Positions 53,350 to 62,932 of a DNA stretch of 64,000 nucleotides are shown here, piece after piece (the first letter of the stretch is position 1; every line of letters starts with the position of its first letter). Origin of the DNA: Flavobacterium microcysteis (GTDB lineage: Bacteria; Bacteroidota; Bacteroidia; Flavobacteriales; Flavobacteriaceae). A model generated the notes under the pieces. The model saw only the letters and a list, made by a program, of their open reading frames with translations, was not told the origin of the DNA and made no database searches. The stretch covers positions 372,001 to 436,000 of the forward strand of contig NZ_VFJE01000054.1 in NCBI RefSeq assembly GCF_006385255.1, written 5' to 3'. Made by a program: the position numbers and the translations under genes.

Positions 53350-56157
53350 TTAAGGATTGATAATCCAAGAAACTAAATACTGCTGTCCGATTCGTCCAGC
53401 TCCAATTACCTGAAGGTAGTCGTTTCCGAAAAGGTTCGATGCACTTACTTTAAATACCGATTTCATAGCCGGAACAGCATAATTTATCTGAGCGTCAAAG
53501 ACTGTCACAGACGGAATCATACCGTCAGCAAAAGAAGATTGCCATAAATATTCATCACTCCATCTTGCATTAAGATTGAATCCAAAATTCTTGAATAGGT
53601 TTTGGTTTCCAAGAGAAGCTTTCACTCTATGTCTTGGCGTATTGAAACCTGCTATAAAAGAAGGATCTTTTGCCTGGTCAAAATCAAACTGAGCATGGTT
53701 GTAATTGATTCCAAATTCAAAATCTTTGTAGATTTTTTTAGACAATCCAACACCAAAACCAAAAGAAGTTACATTTTCAGTAGTGTTAGTATATACCTGG
53801 TATACTCTACGATCTCCATTAGACAATGCTTGCAAACCTAGAAGGACATTCTGGTCAGACAAATCAGAACCAACTGTTCCATAATATGGACGGATGACAC
53901 GAGAAGTACTCATGAAATCATTATAAATATTATAGTAAGCATTCAAATCAACAGCAATACCATCATTAGTAACCGACTTGTATCCAACTTCAAATGCTTT
54001 TACCTGCTCTGGTTTTACTAGTTTAACATTCACAATTTCCAAATCTGCCGGATTTTGTGACAATGCAAATGCCTGAACTGAAGGCACTGAATATACATTA
54101 GAATTATAAGCATCTCTACCTGACAAAGTAACGGTAGCTGGAGCTCCTAAAGCCTGACCAGCAGCACTTACGTTCATAGTTTCTACATAACGATCTAGGT
54201 TATCTTCAGCAGAACCTACCAACGCGAATGGCCCTAAATCCAATCCGATGTACTGATCCTGAGTTGTTGGATTCCTGAAACCTGTCTGGAACGATACTCT
54301 GAAATTGTGATTCTTTCTTTCTCCCGCAGAATATACGAAAGAAACTCTTGGAGAATACTGCCCTTCAAAATTCTGAGATTTGTCATAACGAATCGAACCT
54401 GTAAATTTCAAACGGTCGTCCATGAATTTCTTTTGAACTTGAGTATAGATACCATACTCATCATATCTGATTGGCCCATCAAAATCCGTAAAGATTGTTC
54501 CTTGAGAATCTAATTTGTAGCTTCTAAATGAACCTCCTAATTGGATCTCTGCAAATTGTATAATTTCTTTGAAGTTGTAGTTTCCATCTACATGGTATAA
54601 TTGCGACTGATCGATAAATTTCGCACCTTTAGTAAGATCCGGATTTTGGATTACCGTTGCCAATGCATTTTTAAACTCTGGCGATCCCGGCATGTATCTT
54701 GGCCCACCTGTTGGTCCACTACCAAATTGAGGCAGTCCCTGTAAAGCATTTGGCAATTGGTTATAATCAGCATATTGTCTTGCGATTCCAGCTGCCTCTG
54801 TTGTAGTTGCTCCCATAACAGCACTTGACAATTGGTAAGCCGTTGCATAATTAGTAAACCACTCCTGATCGGATTTCCATGCTCTGTTAACGTTCCACGC
54901 TGCAAAACGCATATCATAAGAATTACCAGCATCTTCCGTAGTCATATAGGCTCTAACAAAGAAGTTTCTGTTTTTAACTTCTAGTTTGCTTTGCTGCATG
55001 ATAAAGTCTTCCAATCTATATCTGTTAGCTCCTTGATAAATTGTACTTCCGATACCTACTTTGTGTTGCAGAATTATCTCGAAGTCATCTTTCATCGGTT
55101 TAAAGTGTAATGAGAAATCTGCTTTTACGCTTTCGATTGAGTTATCATTGATATCTTCTTCATAATAACCCGTTCTGCTCACTTGTCCAACATTTGGAAT
55201 AAACGTAGTTACCTCATCACCATAAATATTCAAACCGTCATAGTTTTGATTCACTCCGTGACCAAGACCTCCATTTGTCATACTTCTTTCATCACCTGCA
55301 ATCCACTCCGTAGCTTTTAAGTATGTGAAATTGGCTTTAGCTGCAAAATAATCGGAAAATTTATGGGCTAGACGAATACCAAAATCATAGTAGTCATTTG
55401 TCCCTGCCAATTTTTGGTTAGTCTTACCATATCTTGCATAAACGCTTATTCCTTCATAATCAAAAGGGCTTTTACTATTCATGAACAAGATTCCGTTAAA
55501 CGCATTCGCTCCATACAATGCTGAAGATGCTCCTGGAAGCAATTCAACGCTTTGCACATCAAGTTCAGAAAGACCAATCAAGTTTCCTAAAACAAAGTTC
55601 AAAGCTGGCGAGGAGTTATCCATCCCATCAACTAACTGCATGAAACGAGTATTGGCAACTGTAGCAAATCCTCTGGTGTTGATCGATTTGAACGACAAGC
55701 TGCTGGTGTTGAAATGCACCTCTTTCAGGTTTTCCAAACCATCATAGAAAGTTGCCGAAGAGGTATTTTTGACATCCTTGATTCCCATTCTTTCAATGGT
55801 CACCGGGGATTCTAAAATTCTTTCGGGTGTTCTAGAAGCCGATACTACTATCTCATCAAGATTAATATCCTGATTCAAAAGCTGAACCTCTAATTTTTGT
55901 CCTAATGTCTTAACTTCGATAGCTTGCGGTGCATAACCAACGCTCGAAATCTCGACCATGTACGGGGGTTGTTTTGTTGGCTTGAGAAGAAACTTCCCTT
56001 CAACATCCGTCACCGTGGATGTCGACTCTCCAACTACCTTAACGCTTACTCCGGGAAGTGGCTGACTGGTCTCATCAGTAACGACTCCTGAAATTGAATT
56101 CTGGGCAAAGGCTGCTCCACAGAAAAGCAATGACAAAATAATAAGATACACTCTCAT
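53350..56157 (-). CDS. TonB-dependent outer-membrane receptor with carboxypeptidase-like domain
   Basis: 935 aa. Signal peptide (about 1-18), a carboxypeptidase-regulatory-like beta-sandwich (about 20-105, with SGVVTDETSQPLPGVSVKV), then a plug domain (about 110-225, beginning LDEIVVSASRTPERI) and a 22-strand barrel that ends in an aromatic-rich strand. It should take up a large substrate across the outer membrane with TonB energy. It lacks a SusD partner but has an SGNH lipoprotein downstream, an arrangement seen for lipid or ester uptake. Specific ligand unknown. Confidence 0.92.
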   Translation of the reverse strand: MRVYLIILSLLFCGAAFAQNSISGVVTDETSQPLPGVSVKVVGESTSTVTDVEGKFLLKPTKQPPYMVEISSVGYAPQAIEVKTLGQKLEVQLLNQDINLDEIVVSASRTPERILESPVTIERMGIKDVKNTSSATFYDGLENLKEVHFNTSSLSFKSINTRGFATVANTRFMQLVDGMDNSSPALNFVLGNLIGLSELDVQSVELLPGASSALYGANAFNGILFMNSKSPFDYEGISVYARYGKTNQKLAGTNDYYDFGIRLAHKFSDYFAAKANFTYLKATEWIAGDERSMTNGGLGHGVNQNYDGLNIYGDEVTTFIPNVGQVSRTGYYEEDINDNSIESVKADFSLHFKPMKDDFEIILQHKVGIGSTIYQGANRYRLEDFIMQQSKLEVKNRNFFVRAYMTTEDAGNSYDMRFAAWNVNRAWKSDQEWFTNYATAYQLSSAVMGATTTEAAGIARQYADYNQLPNALQGLPQFGSGPTGGPRYMPGSPEFKNALATVIQNPDLTKGAKFIDQSQLYHVDGNYNFKEIIQFAEIQLGGSFRSYKLDSQGTIFTDFDGPIRYDEYGIYTQVQKKFMDDRLKFTGSIRYDKSQNFEGQYSPRVSFVYSAGERKNHNFRVSFQTGFRNPTTQDQYIGLDLGPFALVGSAEDNLDRYVETMNVSAAGQALGAPATVTLSGRDAYNSNVYSVPSVQAFALSQNPADLEIVNVKLVKPEQVKAFEVGYKSVTNDGIAVDLNAYYNIYNDFMSTSRVIRPYYGTVGSDLSDQNVLLGLQALSNGDRRVYQVYTNTTENVTSFGFGVGLSKKIYKDFEFGINYNHAQFDFDQAKDPSFIAGFNTPRHRVKASLGNQNLFKNFGFNLNARWSDEYLWQSSFADGMIPSVTVFDAQINYAVPAMKSVFKVSASNLFGNDYLQVIGAGRIGQQYLVSWIINP

Positions 56158-56223
56158 GGTTTGAATTTGTTAGTTTATATAGCCAAATTACAAATAAATT
56201 TAATATGCATGCATGGTATCAAT

Positions 56224-56251
56224 AAAAAAAGCGAGAAAATTTCTCGCTTTT
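56224..56251 (-). terminator. Rho-independent terminator after glmS
   Basis: AAAAGCGAGAAA pairs with TTTCTCGCTTTT around one base, with an A7 run that reads as T7 on the minus strand. It separates glmS from the TonB receptor gene. Confidence 0.88.
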
Positions 56252-56276
56252 GATAATATTTTATATAAAAATTTGA

Positions 56277-58121
56277 CTATTCCACAGTTACAGATTTTGC
56301 CAAATTTCGTGGTTGGTCCACATTACAGCCTCTCATTACAGCTATATGATATGACAATAACTGCAAAGGAATGGTTGTCAACAAAGGCGTCAATGCTTCT
56401 GCTGTATCAGGAATTTCGATAACGTGGTCAGCTAATTTCTTAACCTGAGTATCTCCTTTTGTAACTACCGCTATAATCTTACCGCTTCGTGATTTAATTT
56501 CCTGAATATTGCTAACTACTTTATCATAATGTCCTTGTTTTGGAGCTATGACAATAACCGGCATTTTTTCATCAATCAAAGCAATTGGTCCATGCTTCAT
56601 TTCCGCAGCTGGATAACCTTCAGCGTGGATATAAGATATTTCTTTTAGTTTTAGAGCTCCTTCTAATGCTACCGGAAAATTATAACCTCTTCCCAGGTAA
56701 AGACAATTAGGAGCGTCTTTATAAATAGAAGCAATAGTCTTGGCAATATCGTTTGTAGCCAACGCTTCTGCTACTTTTTCAGGAATAGCTTCCAATTCTT
56801 GAAGATATCTATGGAAATCTGAGTTCGACATCGTTCCTTTTGCTTTAGCAAGACGAAGCGATATCATTGTCAGGATCGTAATCTGGGTTGTAAATGCTTT
56901 TGTAGAAGCAACTCCAATTTCAGGCCCAGCATGGGTATAGGCACCAGCATGCGTTTCACGTGAAATTGACGAACCTACCACATTACAAACTCCAAAAACA
57001 AAAGCTCCTTTTTCTTTTGCTAGTTTGATTGCTGCAAGCGTATCTGCTGTTTCTCCAGATTGAGAAATCGCAATGACCACATCTTTTGGATTGATAATTG
57101 GGTTTCTATATCTGAATTCAGATGCATATTCTACTTCAACAGGAATTCTTGCAAATTCTTCAAAAATATATTCAGCAACTAATCCGGCATGCCATGAAGT
57201 TCCACAAGCTACAATAATGATTCTTTCTGCATTGAGGAATTTTTCAATATTATCTTCAATACCGGCCATCTGAACAATTCCTTTGTTTGCCAAAAGTCTT
57301 CCTCTGTAAGTATCCTTGATTACATTTGGCTGCTCATAGATTTCCTTCAACATAAAGTGCTCATAGCCTCCTTTTTCAATCTGCTCAAGATTCATTTGCA
57401 ATTCCTGAATATACGGATCTACCAATGAATCGTCTTTAATTTTTCGTACCTTGATTGATTTATTTTTTCTGACAATAGCCATTTCTTCATCTTCCAGATA
57501 AATGGCATTGGCTGTATATTCTATAAATGGAGAAGCGTCAGAGGCAATAAAAAATTCCTCTTCGCCAATTCCTATTGCCAAAGGACTTCCTAAACGGGCA
57601 ACAACAATTTCATCAGGCTTCTTTACATCAAAAACAGCAATCGCATATGCTCCTACTACCTGATTCAAGGCAATCTGAACTGCTTTACCTAATTTTAGAT
57701 TATCTTTTTTCTGTACGTCTTCAATAAGATTTACCAATACTTCAGTATCCGTATCCGATTTAAAAACATACCCTCTTTTAATCAGCTCTTTCTTTAACGG
57801 CTCATAGTTTTCTATAATTCCGTTATGAATGATTACCAGATCTCCTGAATTAGAAAGATGCGGATGCGAATTCACATCATTTGGAACACCGTGAGTAGCC
57901 CAACGCGTGTGCCCAATTCCTATATTTCCGTTACGGCTAATTTCTTTTGCTTTTTCTTCAAGATCAGAAACCTTGCCTTTGGTTTTAGCTACTTTCATAG
58001 ATTCGCCATCATAAAGCATGATTCCAGCGCTATCGTAACCTCTATATTCTAATCTTTTTAATCCTTTAATAATTATAGGATAGGCATCCCTATGACCTAT
58101 ATATCCAACGATTCCACACAT
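56277..58121 (-). CDS. glmS: Glutamine-fructose-6-phosphate aminotransferase (isomerizing)
   Basis: 614 aa, full length. It makes glucosamine 6-phosphate for peptidoglycan and lipopolysaccharide. Residue Cys2 (MCGIVGYIG) is the glutaminase nucleophile, GHTRWATHG is the N-terminal motif, and the two SIS domains contain SQSGETADTLAA and the active-site stretch GRGYNFPVALEGALKLKEISYIHAEG. The C-terminus DQPRNLAKSVTVE is the classic ending. It is the third gene of a transcript with a glycogen-synthase-like gene and a DUF4270 lipoprotein. Confidence 0.97.
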   Translation of the reverse strand: MCGIVGYIGHRDAYPIIIKGLKRLEYRGYDSAGIMLYDGESMKVAKTKGKVSDLEEKAKEISRNGNIGIGHTRWATHGVPNDVNSHPHLSNSGDLVIIHNGIIENYEPLKKELIKRGYVFKSDTDTEVLVNLIEDVQKKDNLKLGKAVQIALNQVVGAYAIAVFDVKKPDEIVVARLGSPLAIGIGEEEFFIASDASPFIEYTANAIYLEDEEMAIVRKNKSIKVRKIKDDSLVDPYIQELQMNLEQIEKGGYEHFMLKEIYEQPNVIKDTYRGRLLANKGIVQMAGIEDNIEKFLNAERIIIVACGTSWHAGLVAEYIFEEFARIPVEVEYASEFRYRNPIINPKDVVIAISQSGETADTLAAIKLAKEKGAFVFGVCNVVGSSISRETHAGAYTHAGPEIGVASTKAFTTQITILTMISLRLAKAKGTMSNSDFHRYLQELEAIPEKVAEALATNDIAKTIASIYKDAPNCLYLGRGYNFPVALEGALKLKEISYIHAEGYPAAEMKHGPIALIDEKMPVIVIAPKQGHYDKVVSNIQEIKSRSGKIIAVVTKGDTQVKKLADHVIEIPDTAEALTPLLTTIPLQLLSYHIAVMRGCNVDQPRNLAKSVTVE

Positions 58122-58133
58122 AATTCCTTCGTA

Positions 58134-59741
58134 TTAGTTAGGCTTAGTATAATAAATTTCAAGCTTTAGTCGCTTGTTTTCGTTTGCTGGCACCGGAACA
58201 GTTCCATAAAGCACAGTTCCAAGTGGATCTATCACTGAAGAAAGAGGCACTTTAGTAAATGCCGATTGTGGTGTTCTTAGTGATAGGCTGGTCGATTTTG
58301 TAATATCTTCTGTAACGGCAACACCGAGTCGCACATTTGTAGAGTCTTTAAACAGGACATTTTTGATATGTTCCGTAATCCTTACTTTATATTTGATTAC
58401 TCTTCTATTTACATCACTGGAACTGCCCGTTAGCTTTGCCATTCCATCAAAAATTCTTTTCCCATACTTAGGTTTTGCCCCATTAGACGAAAGATCAAAA
58501 AGATAGTCGGTTAACGGACGGTTATCTTTTGCATTATATACGTATATCCTTTTGGGTTCAACATTATTTTGCATGGCAGGCTGGTCAGCATAAAATACCA
58601 GATTAGCCTCATTTATAAGCCAATTCCCTGAAATTGCCTGTGCTCGCAATGTTTCCAATTCTTGAGAATTTCCTCCTCCAAATAAATCAATCATCGCAAC
58701 AGAGCCATTGCCTCCTCTCAGGTAAAGCTTCTGATCTCCTGTAACAGGATTCGACACCAAATTATCATAAGGCTGGCTTGTACCAGTTGGAGTATAATCC
58801 AATAAACTTACCGTATTTCCTTTTAAATTAAGAACAAGTGTTTTTTCCTGAACGCCATCATCAACTTCTTCACCATTTACAATTTTTATTTTCTTGTCTT
58901 CATAAGTCATGGTTATTGTTCCGCTGGAAAAATTAAGCATTGCCATTGAGCTTCCGGCAACCTCTTCTACTTGAAAATAAAGACCTCTGAAATGATTTTT
59001 AAAGACGTTATTGTTAACTAAATTGCTACTTCCAGCAATAATCTTATCATAAAAGAACTGTTTGTTCAAATCAAGCCTCATGCCAGGAATTTCTCTTATA
59101 GTCTTTCCATCCACCCTAGTTACACGTTCCTCTGGACTAAAAACAAAAAACTCATTCTGCTCCGTAAAATCAGAATCATTTAATTGCTGTCCTTTAGCAT
59201 TATTAAAAACTGCGTTCTGATCAGAATAGAATTTCTGAGCATCAGTAAAACTACTATTAGGATCAAAATCTCTCAAATAGTATCCGTTCTCATACACTTT
59301 AAGTCTTAATTTGTTTTCTATGTTTCCATATACTGAATCCAACTCATACGTATTACTCCCATCGCTTTTAGTCTCGATATGGGTAGAATAATAAGGGATA
59401 TTTAAGACGACAGATTTTATCTTATCTACCGTAGGCACTTCTCTAAAAGTAGGATTCTCAGTCTTTAATTCTACCTGCGTAACAAAATTGGCTGTAGTTT
59501 TTCCAAAAAGGCCATTATCAAACACTCCCAATGGGTTTATGGGAAGGTTATTTGATTGCACTGCATTCGTTTTCTGGCTAAAAGCTACTATTGACGCCTC
59601 ATCGTTTTTTATAAACCCAAAATGGTCATTGTCGTCTACAATGTCAGCACCTATAGAATTGTATTCGCTATCACACGAAATCACAAAACCGGTACCCACG
59701 ATAAGAAAAAGAAGCTTCTTAAAAGTCGAATTATTAAGCAT
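58134..59741 (-). CDS. DUF4270 lipoprotein
   Basis: 535 aa from the ATG at 59741; the upstream in-frame codons would overlap the preceding gene. A lipoprotein signal ends at Cys23 (GFVISC). The rest is beta-rich with repeated acyclic strands and resembles DUF4270 proteins of Bacteroidota, of unknown function, which are usually found near glmS and panC genes. It lies 12 nt before glmS and 19 nt after the glycogen-synthase-like gene, so all three are likely one transcript. The mature part begins ES-like YNSIGADIVDD. Confidence 0.85.
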   Translation of the reverse strand: MLNNSTFKKLLFLIVGTGFVISCDSEYNSIGADIVDDNDHFGFIKNDEASIVAFSQKTNAVQSNNLPINPLGVFDNGLFGKTTANFVTQVELKTENPTFREVPTVDKIKSVVLNIPYYSTHIETKSDGSNTYELDSVYGNIENKLRLKVYENGYYLRDFDPNSSFTDAQKFYSDQNAVFNNAKGQQLNDSDFTEQNEFFVFSPEERVTRVDGKTIREIPGMRLDLNKQFFYDKIIAGSSNLVNNNVFKNHFRGLYFQVEEVAGSSMAMLNFSSGTITMTYEDKKIKIVNGEEVDDGVQEKTLVLNLKGNTVSLLDYTPTGTSQPYDNLVSNPVTGDQKLYLRGGNGSVAMIDLFGGGNSQELETLRAQAISGNWLINEANLVFYADQPAMQNNVEPKRIYVYNAKDNRPLTDYLFDLSSNGAKPKYGKRIFDGMAKLTGSSSDVNRRVIKYKVRITEHIKNVLFKDSTNVRLGVAVTEDITKSTSLSLRTPQSAFTKVPLSSVIDPLGTVLYGTVPVPANENKRLKLEIYYTKPN

Positions 59742-59760
59742 ATTTTTTTTGAATGTTTTT

Positions 59761-60567
59761 TTATAAAACTTGATTTCTATAGAAATTAGTATAAGCTTCT
59801 GCAAACTTATCTTTCGTGGCGAAAGGTAAAAAAGGTTTTCCCGATGATTCTATAAATTTTGTTAAACTTGAAGAAAGGTCTTCTGAAGCTATTATGACTG
59901 CATCTGAGTGCATTACAGAAGCTTTGATTACGTTTTCGTAGTTAGGCTCTACCAGATATTCTATAGACTCATTTGGGATTCCGTCAAAGGCTACCTTTTT
60001 CATCATCTCCATATCAAGGTTGCCATCAAAGCCTTGGCTATAAACAGAAGTTACTATTTTTGTTTCAGAAAACAAGGCCTCATCTTTATAATAGTGCTTC
60101 ATATAAATAGGAAGCATTCCAGCTAACCAACCGTGCACATGGATGATATCAGGCACCCAATTCAGTTTTTTCACTGTTTCCACGACTCCTTTTGCAAAAA
60201 AGATGGCTCTTTCGTCATTGTCCGGATATAATACTCCTTCTTCGTCTGTAAAAGTTGCCTTGCGTTTAAAATATTCATCGTTATCGATGAAATAAACCTG
60301 GATTCTTTCTTTTGGTATAGAGGCTACTTTAATAATTAGCGGCATGTCTAAATCATTTACCACTAAATTCATCCCCGAAAGTCTTATAACTTCGTGTAGC
60401 TGATGCCTTCTCTCATTTATGTTTCCATAACGTGGCATAAAAATCCTAATCTGTCCTCCCTGATCATTAATCATTTTCGGAACGTCATACGACATTATAG
60501 ACACTTCATTTTCAGCCAAATAAGGCACTACCTCAGATGATACATACAATATCCTCTTATCCTCCAT
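59761..60567 (-). CDS. Glycogen synthase-like protein, N-terminal half only
   Basis: 268 aa. It aligns with the N-terminal Rossmann domain of bacterial glycogen/starch synthase (GT5): ILYVSSEVVPYL at the start, IRIFMPRYGNI, and PDIIHVHGWLAGMLPIYMKHYY. The usual ADP-glucose-binding KTGGL motif is replaced by A-E-N-E-V-S, and the whole C-terminal glycosyltransferase domain is missing. It is therefore probably not a classical glycogen synthase; the name may mislead. A regulatory or binding role is possible. It is first in a transcript with DUF4270 and glmS. Confidence 0.85.
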   Translation of the reverse strand: MEDKRILYVSSEVVPYLAENEVSIMSYDVPKMINDQGGQIRIFMPRYGNINERRHQLHEVIRLSGMNLVVNDLDMPLIIKVASIPKERIQVYFIDNDEYFKRKATFTDEEGVLYPDNDERAIFFAKGVVETVKKLNWVPDIIHVHGWLAGMLPIYMKHYYKDEALFSETKIVTSVYSQGFDGNLDMEMMKKVAFDGIPNESIEYLVEPNYENVIKASVMHSDAVIIASEDLSSSLTKFIESSGKPFLPFATKDKFAEAYTNFYRNQVL

Positions 60568-60605
60568 ATTGTTTTGAACTTTTATTTATTGCATATAAAA
60601 ACATG

Positions 60606-60613
60606 CAAAATTA
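60606..60613 (-). promoter_or_regulatory. -7 element for the glycogen-synthase-like gene
   Basis: TAATTTTG on the minus strand fits TAnnTTTG, 38 nt upstream of the start. It forms a divergent promoter pair with panC. Confidence 0.5.
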
Positions 60614-60644
60614 CAAAAATTTATGGAGTTATTAACAAAAATGG

Positions 60645-60652
60645 TAAGTTTG
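60645..60652 (+). promoter_or_regulatory. -7 element for panC
   Basis: TAAGTTTG fits TAnnTTTG, 22 nt before the panC start. Confidence 0.5.
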
Positions 60653-60674
60653 CACTCAATTTAATCTTAAGCTG

Positions 60675-61523
60675 ATGCTCATTTTCAACAGACAGGAAGA
60701 CCTTAAAAAACATTTAATGTCGGTTACTAAAGAAAATACGACTATTGGGTTTGTCCCAACAATGGGCGCTCTACACCAAGGACACTTGTCGCTGATTGAA
60801 AAATCGCTTACAGAAAATCAGGTAACGGTAGTCAGTATTTTTGTAAATCCGACACAGTTTAACAACCCCGAAGATCTTGAAAAATATCCCCGAACTCTTG
60901 AAAAAGACACTCAAAAAATTGGAACAGTCAATAAAGATGTCCTCATTTTTGCTCCAAGCGTAGACGATATCTACGAAGGAAAAACCATAGCAAAGGCTTT
61001 TGACTTTGACGGACTTGAAAATCAGATGGAAGGCAAACACAGACCCGGACATTTTGACGGTGTAGGCACGATTGTCAAGAGGCTTTTCGAAATCGTAACT
61101 CCTACCAATGCCTATTTTGGAGAAAAAGATTTCCAGCAGTTGCAGATTGTAAAAAAAATGGTCGAGAAGCACCAAATGGCCGTAAATGTCATAGGTTGCC
61201 CAATATACAGGGAAGCTAACGGACTTGCCATGAGTTCCCGAAACGAAAGACTTACTCCGCAACAAAAAGAAGATTCCTCCCTGATATACAAAACATTAAA
61301 GACTGCCAAAGAAAAGTTTGGCACGGAAAGTGCAAAAGATATCACTGACTGGGTGGAAAGTGTTTTTGAAAAAAATCCTGAATTCAAACTGGAATATTTC
61401 CAAATTGCTGACGAAGCTCAATTATTGCCGATAGATAAAAAAGACACTGCTAAAAAGTACCGCGCTTTCATAGCTGTTTTTATTAACAGTATTCGGCTCA
61501 TAGATAATATTTCATTGAATTAA
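60675..61523 (+). CDS. panC: Pantothenate synthetase
   Basis: 282 aa. PanC condenses pantoate and beta-alanine using ATP. The nucleotide-binding HIGH-type motif ([17 protein letters not shown]), the [11 protein letters not shown] stretch, [10 protein letters not shown] and the KMSKS-type [10 protein letters not shown] motif are all present. Its length is typical. Its substrate beta-alanine is made by PanD, whose gene follows 20 nt downstream. Confidence 0.96.
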   Translation: MLIFNRQEDLKKHLMSVTKENTTIGFVPTMGALHQGHLSLIEKSLTENQVTVVSIFVNPTQFNNPEDLEKYPRTLEKDTQKIGTVNKDVLIFAPSVDDIYEGKTIAKAFDFDGLENQMEGKHRPGHFDGVGTIVKRLFEIVTPTNAYFGEKDFQQLQIVKKMVEKHQMAVNVIGCPIYREANGLAMSSRNERLTPQQKEDSSLIYKTLKTAKEKFGTESAKDITDWVESVFEKNPEFKLEYFQIADEAQLLPIDKKDTAKKYRAFIAVFINSIRLIDNISLN

Positions 61524-61531
61524 AAAATAAT

Positions 61532-61539
61532 TACCTTTG
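61532..61539 (+). promoter_or_regulatory. -7 element for panD, next to its ATG
   Basis: TACCTTTG fits TAnnTTTG and ends 4 nt before the panD ATG, inside the panC-panD gap. This suggests that panD also has its own, nearly leaderless, transcript. Confidence 0.45.
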
Positions 61540-61543
61540 CACC

Positions 61544-61894
61544 ATGCAAATTCAAGTTGTTAAGTCCAAGATTCACCGTGTTATGGTGACTGGAGCAGAT
61601 TTAAACTACATCGGAAGCATCACAATCGACGAAGCGTTGATGGAAGCTTCAAATATTATTGAAGGAGAAAAAGTTTCTATTGTCAATATCAATAACGGTG
61701 CTCGATTAGAAACTTACGCTATCAAAGGAAACCGAAACAGCGGCGAGATTACACTAAACGGTCCTGCAGCGAGAATGGTTCAAAAAGGCGACATCATCAT
61801 TATTATTTCCTATGGAATTCTAGATTTTGAAGAAGCAAAGAGCTTTAAGCCAACTCTTGTTTTCCCTAATGAAAAGGACAACTCCTTAACTTAG
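61544..61894 (+). CDS. panD: Aspartate 1-decarboxylase
   Basis: 116 aa. PanD makes beta-alanine from aspartate and works as a pyruvoyl enzyme after self-cleavage at Gly24-Ser25 ([10 protein letters not shown]). The N-terminal K-S-K-I-H-R motif (Lys9 equivalent), the [21 protein letters not shown] stretch (in parts), and the length are typical. It lies after panC and ahead of a membrane protein gene on the same strand. Confidence 0.95.
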   Translation: MQIQVVKSKIHRVMVTGADLNYIGSITIDEALMEASNIIEGEKVSIVNINNGARLETYAIKGNRNSGEITLNGPAARMVQKGDIIIIISYGILDFEEAKSFKPTLVFPNEKDNSLT

Positions 61895-61901
61895 AATTCT
61901 T

Positions 61902-62864
61902 TTGAAGAAAAAAATCAGCAAAGCATTATCCATACTCCTCCCAATTTTATTGGGAGTTTTTTTAACTATATATGCCTATAATTCATTTACTCCAGAACAA
62001 CTGGAAGAAATAAAAAGTTATTTCAGGAATGCAGACTATACTTATATTCTTATAGCCTTAGTTTTTGGATTCATCAGCCATGCGGCAAGAGCCTACCGAT
62101 GGAGATTCATGCTGGAACATATGGGATATCATTCCCCGTTTAAAAATAATTTCATGGCCGTTTGGATTGCTTATTTTATGAACATGACAATTCCAAGATC
62201 CGGTGAAGTTTCACGGGCCTTAGTACTAAAAAAATACGAAGACATTCCTTTTGACAAAGCTTTCGGAAGCATTATTGCTGAAAGAGTTGTTGATTTTATC
62301 ATTCTTTTACTATTCATCGCAACTGCTGTCTTATTACAGTTTGATGTTTTAAAAACTTTTCTTCTACATACCATTCCGGCAGAAAAATTATTGGTCTACG
62401 GCATTGTCGCTTTTGTGATTTTCCTTTCTGCTATTCTTCTTTTTATCTACTCTAAATCAAAATGGATTCTGATGATTAAAGGAAAGATTTCTGGGTTGAC
62501 AGAAGGACTTCTTAGCGTTTGGAGAATGGAAAAAAAATGGTCATTCTTGTTTTACACCGCTATAATCTGGCTTGGGTACGTTTTGACTTTCTACACTGCC
62601 ATTTTTGCACTGGATGAAACCAGTGGCATTAGTTTTGGCGTAGTGGTAACCGCTTTCGTTATTGGCAGTCTAGCAATCTCTTTTTCTAATGGAGGATTTG
62701 GTGTTTTTCCGGCATTAATTTCTAAAATATTGGCCTTATATGGAATTTCAGAAGAAGCCGGAACTGCTTTTGGTTGGATTATCTGGACTTCACAAACCGT
62801 TCAAATAATTATTTTAGGAGGACTCTCGTTTTTGCTTTTGCCTATCCTGAATAGGAAAAAATAA
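61902..62864 (+). CDS. Flippase-like membrane protein (UPF0104/LPG synthase TM-type)
   Basis: 320 aa starting from a TTG 7 nt after panD, since no earlier ATG exists in frame. Eight or so membrane helices are predicted. The family motifs R-A-Y-R-W-R-F-M-L, the NMTIPRSGEVSRALVLKKYE loop (about residues 85-105), and S-I-I-A-E-R-V-V-D are clear. Relatives flip or transfer lipids. Its neighbourhood with panC/panD is common in Bacteroidota, but no direct functional link is shown. Confidence 0.85.
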   Translation: MKKKISKALSILLPILLGVFLTIYAYNSFTPEQLEEIKSYFRNADYTYILIALVFGFISHAARAYRWRFMLEHMGYHSPFKNNFMAVWIAYFMNMTIPRSGEVSRALVLKKYEDIPFDKAFGSIIAERVVDFIILLLFIATAVLLQFDVLKTFLLHTIPAEKLLVYGIVAFVIFLSAILLFIYSKSKWILMIKGKISGLTEGLLSVWRMEKKWSFLFYTAIIWLGYVLTFYTAIFALDETSGISFGVVVTAFVIGSLAISFSNGGFGVFPALISKILALYGISEEAGTAFGWIIWTSQTVQIIILGGLSFLLLPILNRKK

Positions 62865-62932
62865 ATTACTATCTTGCTTTCCTATTAGAGGCCTTTCCGT
62901 CTCAGCTAACGTAAACCCTAAAACTCTTACGA

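Noticed and set aside
59742..59804. Upstream extension of the DUF4270 gene
   Set aside because: The extra 21 codons overlap the previous gene and precede the clear lipoprotein signal that starts at 59741.
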